64,000 nt of DNA from Nocardioides sp. Soil774 (GTDB lineage: Bacteria; Actinomycetota; Actinomycetes; Propionibacteriales; Nocardioidaceae): positions 1-64,000 of the forward strand of contig NZ_LMSM01000012.1 in assembly GCF_001428125.1 (NCBI RefSeq), given 5' to 3'. The notes beneath the pieces are model-generated. The model searched no databases and was not told the DNA's origin. It saw only the letters and a program-made list of their open reading frames with translations. This document shows positions 61,053-64,000 of the stretch, in pieces (positions within the stretch are counted from its first letter, which is position 1; the number at the start of each line of letters is the position of its first letter). The position numbers and the translations under genes are program-made.

Positions 61053-62062
61053 TCGGCCACTACGTCCACCACCACGGCAGCGGGCACCTGCAGCGCGCCA
61101 GGACCCTCGCGCCACACCTGCCCGGACCGGTCACCGGCCTGTCCTCGCTGCCACGCCCCGACGGCTGGCAGGGGCCCTGGGTGCAGCTGCCGCGTGACGA
61201 CTCCGCGCCGTCCTACGCCGGCGCCGACACCACCGCCGGGGGCCTCCTGCACTGGGTGCCGCGCGGCGACCGCGGACTGCGCGACCGGATGGCCGTGGTG
61301 GCGGCGTGGATCCGCGAGCACGAGCCGGCCGCCCTCGTGGTCGACCAGTCGGTGGAGGTGGGCGTGCTCGCCCGGCTGCACGGAGTGCCGGTGGTCGCGT
61401 TCACCGCACCGGGACGGCGTACGGACCCGCCCCACCTGCTCGGCTTCGGCGCCGCGGAGGCCGTGGTCGGCGCGTGGCCGCAGGGATGGACGCCGCGGCT
61501 GCTGCCCGGCGACCCGGTGCCCGCTGACCGGGTGCACGCCGTGGGCGCCGTGTCGCGGCTCCCGGTCGCGTCCGGGACCGCTCCGCGCCCGGCCGCAGGG
61601 CGGCGCCGGCACGCCGTGCTGCTCGCCGGGACCGGTGGCGACGGCTTCACGCCCGCCTCCGTGGCCCTGGCACAGGAACAGACGCCTGACTGGGAGTGGA
61701 CGGTGCTGAGCCGCACCCTCGGCACCTGGCACCCCGACCCCGCCGCCGTCATCGCCTCGGCCGACGTCGTGGTGCTCCACCCCGGCCAGAACGCCCTCGC
61801 CGAGGTCGCCGCGCTGCGTCGCCCCGCAGTCGTCGTGCCGGCGCCGCGACCCTTCGACGAGCAGCACGTCACCGCCGCCGCCCTCTCCGACGGCTGGCCC
61901 GCGGTCGTGGCCGAGCCGGTCCCCGAGCGCGGCTGGGCAGGCGTCCTCGACGAGGCCGCCCGCCTCGACGGCCGTGAGTGGGCCCGCTGGTGCGACGGCG
62001 GTGCGCCCCAGCGCGTGGCCGAGGTCGTCGCGTCGGTCGTCGGGCGGGACCGGGCGGCATGA
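61049..62062 (+). CDS. Glycosyltransferase, GT28/MurG-like
   Basis: The 337-residue protein begins VIGHYVHHHGSGHLQRARTLAP, a G-x-G-H loop as in MurG-type GT-B enzymes. It has AVLLAGTGGDGF at the start of the second domain and ADVVVLHPGQNALAEVAALRRPAVVVP as the donor-site segment. The acceptor is unknown. It overlaps both neighbours by four bases (GTGA, ATGA). Confidence 0.85.
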   Translation: MIGHYVHHHGSGHLQRARTLAPHLPGPVTGLSSLPRPDGWQGPWVQLPRDDSAPSYAGADTTAGGLLHWVPRGDRGLRDRMAVVAAWIREHEPAALVVDQSVEVGVLARLHGVPVVAFTAPGRRTDPPHLLGFGAAEAVVGAWPQGWTPRLLPGDPVPADRVHAVGAVSRLPVASGTAPRPAAGRRRHAVLLAGTGGDGFTPASVALAQEQTPDWEWTVLSRTLGTWHPDPAAVIASADVVVLHPGQNALAEVAALRRPAVVVPAPRPFDEQHVTAAALSDGWPAVVAEPVPERGWAGVLDEAARLDGREWARWCDGGAPQRVAEVVASVVGRDRAA

Positions 62063-62865
62063 CCGCGCGCCCCGGCACCGCTGTCGTGACCGTCGCCCAC
62101 GGGCGGCACGACCACCTCGACCGCCAGCGCGAGTCGCTCGCTGCGTCGACCACCCGCTTCGACCACGTCGTCGTCGCGATGGACGACCTCGTGCTCGCGG
62201 CTGCCGAGTGGTGCAGCGCGGCCCTGCCCGCCACTCCGCTCGGGCTGCCGCTGGCAGCGGCGCGCAACCGCGGCGCCGAGGTCGCGCTCGCCCGGGGCGC
62301 GACGACGCTCGTGTTCCTCGACGTGGACTGCCTCGTCTCCCCCACCCTGCTCGAGGGCTACGCCGCCGCGGTCGCCGACGAGCCCGCGACCGTCTGGTCC
62401 GGGCCGGTCACCTACCTCGACCCGCCCCCGGCCGAGGGCTACGACCTCACCGACCTGCCGCGGCTCGACGACCCACACCCCGCACGCCCGGCTCCGGAGC
62501 CCGGCGTCCGCGTGCACGACGCCGACCCCGACCTGTTCTGGTCGCTGTCGTTCGCGTGCTCGGCCGACGCGTGGCGGCGCACGGGTGGCTTCTGCGAGGA
62601 CTACGTCGGCTACGGGGGCGAGGACACCGACTTCGCGCGGGTCGTCGTCGGTGCCGGCCTCGACCTGGGATGGGTCGGTGCGGCGCGCGCCTTCCACCAG
62701 TGGCACCCGGTCTCACGGCCGCCGGTCGAGCACGTCGCCGACATCGTGCGCAACGCCGAGGTGTTCCGCGGTCGCTGGGGAGCCACCCCGATGCTCGGCT
62801 GGCTGCAGGCGTTCGAGGAGCGCGGGCTGGTGCGCCGCGAGGGCGGGCGCTGGGTCGTCGCCTGA
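62059..62865 (+). CDS. Glycosyltransferase family 2-like protein
   Basis: The 268-residue GT-A type protein has VVTVAHGRHDHLDRQRESLA, PLAAARNRGAEVALARGATTLVFLDVDCLV with the metal-binding DxD, and GFCEDYVGYGGEDTDFARVV, the galactosyltransferase-like acceptor motif. It is the last of four coupled glycosyltransferase genes. The convergent SDR gene stops 10 bases beyond it. Confidence 0.88.
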   Translation: MTARPGTAVVTVAHGRHDHLDRQRESLAASTTRFDHVVVAMDDLVLAAAEWCSAALPATPLGLPLAAARNRGAEVALARGATTLVFLDVDCLVSPTLLEGYAAAVADEPATVWSGPVTYLDPPPAEGYDLTDLPRLDDPHPARPAPEPGVRVHDADPDLFWSLSFACSADAWRRTGGFCEDYVGYGGEDTDFARVVVGAGLDLGWVGAARAFHQWHPVSRPPVEHVADIVRNAEVFRGRWGATPMLGWLQAFEERGLVRREGGRWVVA

Positions 62866-62875
62866 GCGGTGCGGC

Positions 62876-63814
62876 TCAGCCGCGCCGCCGCCTCAGCACC
62901 TCGGCGACGTTGGCGCGCATCGCCCCCACCGGGTTGCGGTGCCCGCCTCGCAGCCGGTTGTGCTCCTGGCGCGACGCCAGCACGTTGCCGGGCCCGCGGA
63001 CCACCGGGGCCACGAGGTCCTGCGCCACGACCTGGAACAGCGGCCCCACGAGCCGGTCGTAGACCCAGGGCAGGGCGGTGAAGCCGAAGCGGATCACGTC
63101 GTTGGACAGGCCCACCTGGCCGCCGCGCCACGGGCGGTCGGCGACGGTCAGCACCCGCCTCGCCACCCGCTCGGGGCCGTCGACCGGGATCGGCGGCATG
63201 CCCACCGAGTCGCCGTACGTCGCTGCCTGCCGGTAGATCGGGGTGTCCACGCCGCCGGGGGCGACGTAGCCGAAGCGCACGCCGGGGCGGTCGCGGTTGT
63301 CGACGCGCAGCTGGCGCACCAGCGCGCGCACGCCCCACTTGCTCAGCACGTACGCCGCCATGTCCGGCACGCTGATGTGGCCGATCAGCGACCCGACGAG
63401 CACCAGGGCGCCGTCGTCCTGGTCGCGCAGGACGGGCAGCACGTGGCGGGCCAGGTTGACCGACCCGAGCAGGTTGGTCGCGACCACCTGGTCGAAGACG
63501 TCGACCGGGACCTCGTCGATGCGACCGTAGGCCACCACCCCGGCTGAGCCGACGACCACGTCGAGCCTTCCCAGCGCGGCCAGCGCGGCGGCCACGGCGG
63601 CCGCGACCTGGTCGTCGTCGCTCATGTCGGCGGGGGCGACGAGGGTGGACCCGGCGCCGGCCCGTTCACAGTCGGCGGCGACCCGCTCGAGGGCCTCCCG
63701 GCCGCGCGCGACCAGCACGACGTGGTCGCCGCGCGCTGCGGCCTGCAGCGCGACGGCCTCGCCGATGCCGCTGGAGGCGCCGGTCACCAGGACGACGCGG
63801 GGGCCTGCGCTCAC
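62876..63814 (-). CDS. Short-chain dehydrogenase/reductase
   Basis: The 312-residue enzyme has the classical SDR nucleotide loop TGASSGIG at residues 11-18, SAGVV for the NAG position, and the YxxxK pair in AAYVLSKWGVRALV. A C-terminal extension with hydrophobic segments may bind membrane. The substrate is unknown. The GTG start overlaps the stop of the gene entering from the right edge (GTGA). Confidence 0.9.
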   Translation of the reverse strand: MSAGPRVVLVTGASSGIGEAVALQAAARGDHVVLVARGREALERVAADCERAGAGSTLVAPADMSDDDQVAAAVAAALAALGRLDVVVGSAGVVAYGRIDEVPVDVFDQVVATNLLGSVNLARHVLPVLRDQDDGALVLVGSLIGHISVPDMAAYVLSKWGVRALVRQLRVDNRDRPGVRFGYVAPGGVDTPIYRQAATYGDSVGMPPIPVDGPERVARRVLTVADRPWRGGQVGLSNDVIRFGFTALPWVYDRLVGPLFQVVAQDLVAPVVRGPGNVLASRQEHNRLRGGHRNPVGAMRANVAEVLRRRRG

Positions 63815-64000
63815 CGGGCGTCCCTGTCGTCGTCGTGGTGGTCGAGGGAGCCGTCGGTGTCGCTGTCCGCACCCGCGGTCTCGCGCAGGCGCCGTCCGCG
63901 CAGCACGTCGGCGCGGTCCTTCTTCGCTGCCTTGTCGATGGTGCGGGTGTCGCGCGGCGGGAGCTGGATCTCCTCCTCGGCCGGCATCCCGGCCTGCAGC
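63811..64000 (-). CDS. 3' end of an unidentified gene
   Basis: Only the last 62 codons are in the window. The peptide begins LQAGMPAEEEIQLPPRDTRT, then a charged stretch with DKAAKKDRADVLRGRRLRE, and ends in an Asp/His-rich tail. Its stop overlaps the SDR start, so the two probably share a transcript. No function can be assigned from this part. Confidence 0.6.
   Translation of the reverse strand, partial: LQAGMPAEEEIQLPPRDTRTIDKAAKKDRADVLRGRRLRETAGADSDTDGSLDHHDDDRDAR

Overview
The window is a GC-rich actinobacterial chromosome segment. The gene order (thrS-HIT-pgsA, pdxS/pdxT, yebC-ruvCAB-yajC-apt-relA, hisS-aspS, alaS-ruvX-mltG-aroE, aroC-K-B-Q), DUF222/HNH and AbiEi/DUF559-type genes, a GAF-ANTAR protein and dense 1-8 bp gene overlaps suggest Nocardioides or a close Propionibacteriales relative. 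No rRNA, tRNA or CRISPR array was seen, and coding density is very high.

Layout. 1-4.4 kb is accessory: a possible insertion-sequence end, a DUF222/HNH gene with an exact 96-bp internal tandem duplication, a GAF-ANTAR regulator, a membrane protein and a catalase-like protein of unknown role. 4.5-13.5 kb holds a PaiB-like regulator, an ATP-dependent DNA ligase, a TetR regulator, DUF1206, efp-nusB, nnrD, a histidine phosphatase and a PhzF protein. 13.5-24.3 kb is one long minus-strand run carrying alaS, ruvX, mltG, aroE, a prepilin peptidase, aroC, aroK, aroB, a DUF402 gene and aroQ, nearly all joined by overlaps. 24.3-34 kb is a peptide-type ABC transporter locus with two paralogous binding lipoproteins and rarA between them. 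34.2-38.1 kb is a metallo-hydrolase, hisS and aspS. 38.2-44.98 kb has a DUF349 protein, relA, apt, yajC and ruvBAC, with secD and secF missing from their usual place. 46.4-57.2 kb is the yebC, pdxT, pdxS, pgsA, HIT and thrS block with several inserted genes. 57.3-64 kb has a PAS protein with an altered H-box plus a stand-alone receiver, four overlapping glycosyltransferase genes and a short-chain dehydrogenase.

The strongest unusual signal is at 45.1-46.4 kb. Two 72-bp near-perfect palindromes (23-bp arms, 26-base loop) bracket one gene with an AbiEi-like N-terminus and a DUF559/PD-(D/E)xK-like C-terminus. The unit sits between yebC and the SOS-box-controlled ruvCAB operon, genes that are usually neighbours. 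It looks like a small hairpin-bounded cassette.

Regulation. Many genes have a TANNNT -10 box 6-8 bases before the start codon and no Shine-Dalgarno, the mark of leaderless transcripts. In one case (52948-52957) two divergent -10 boxes overlap by two bases, so both start codons fit within a 23-bp gap. A LexA-type box (45010-45025) lies before ruvC. All functions are inferred from sequence features read by eye; no database search was run.
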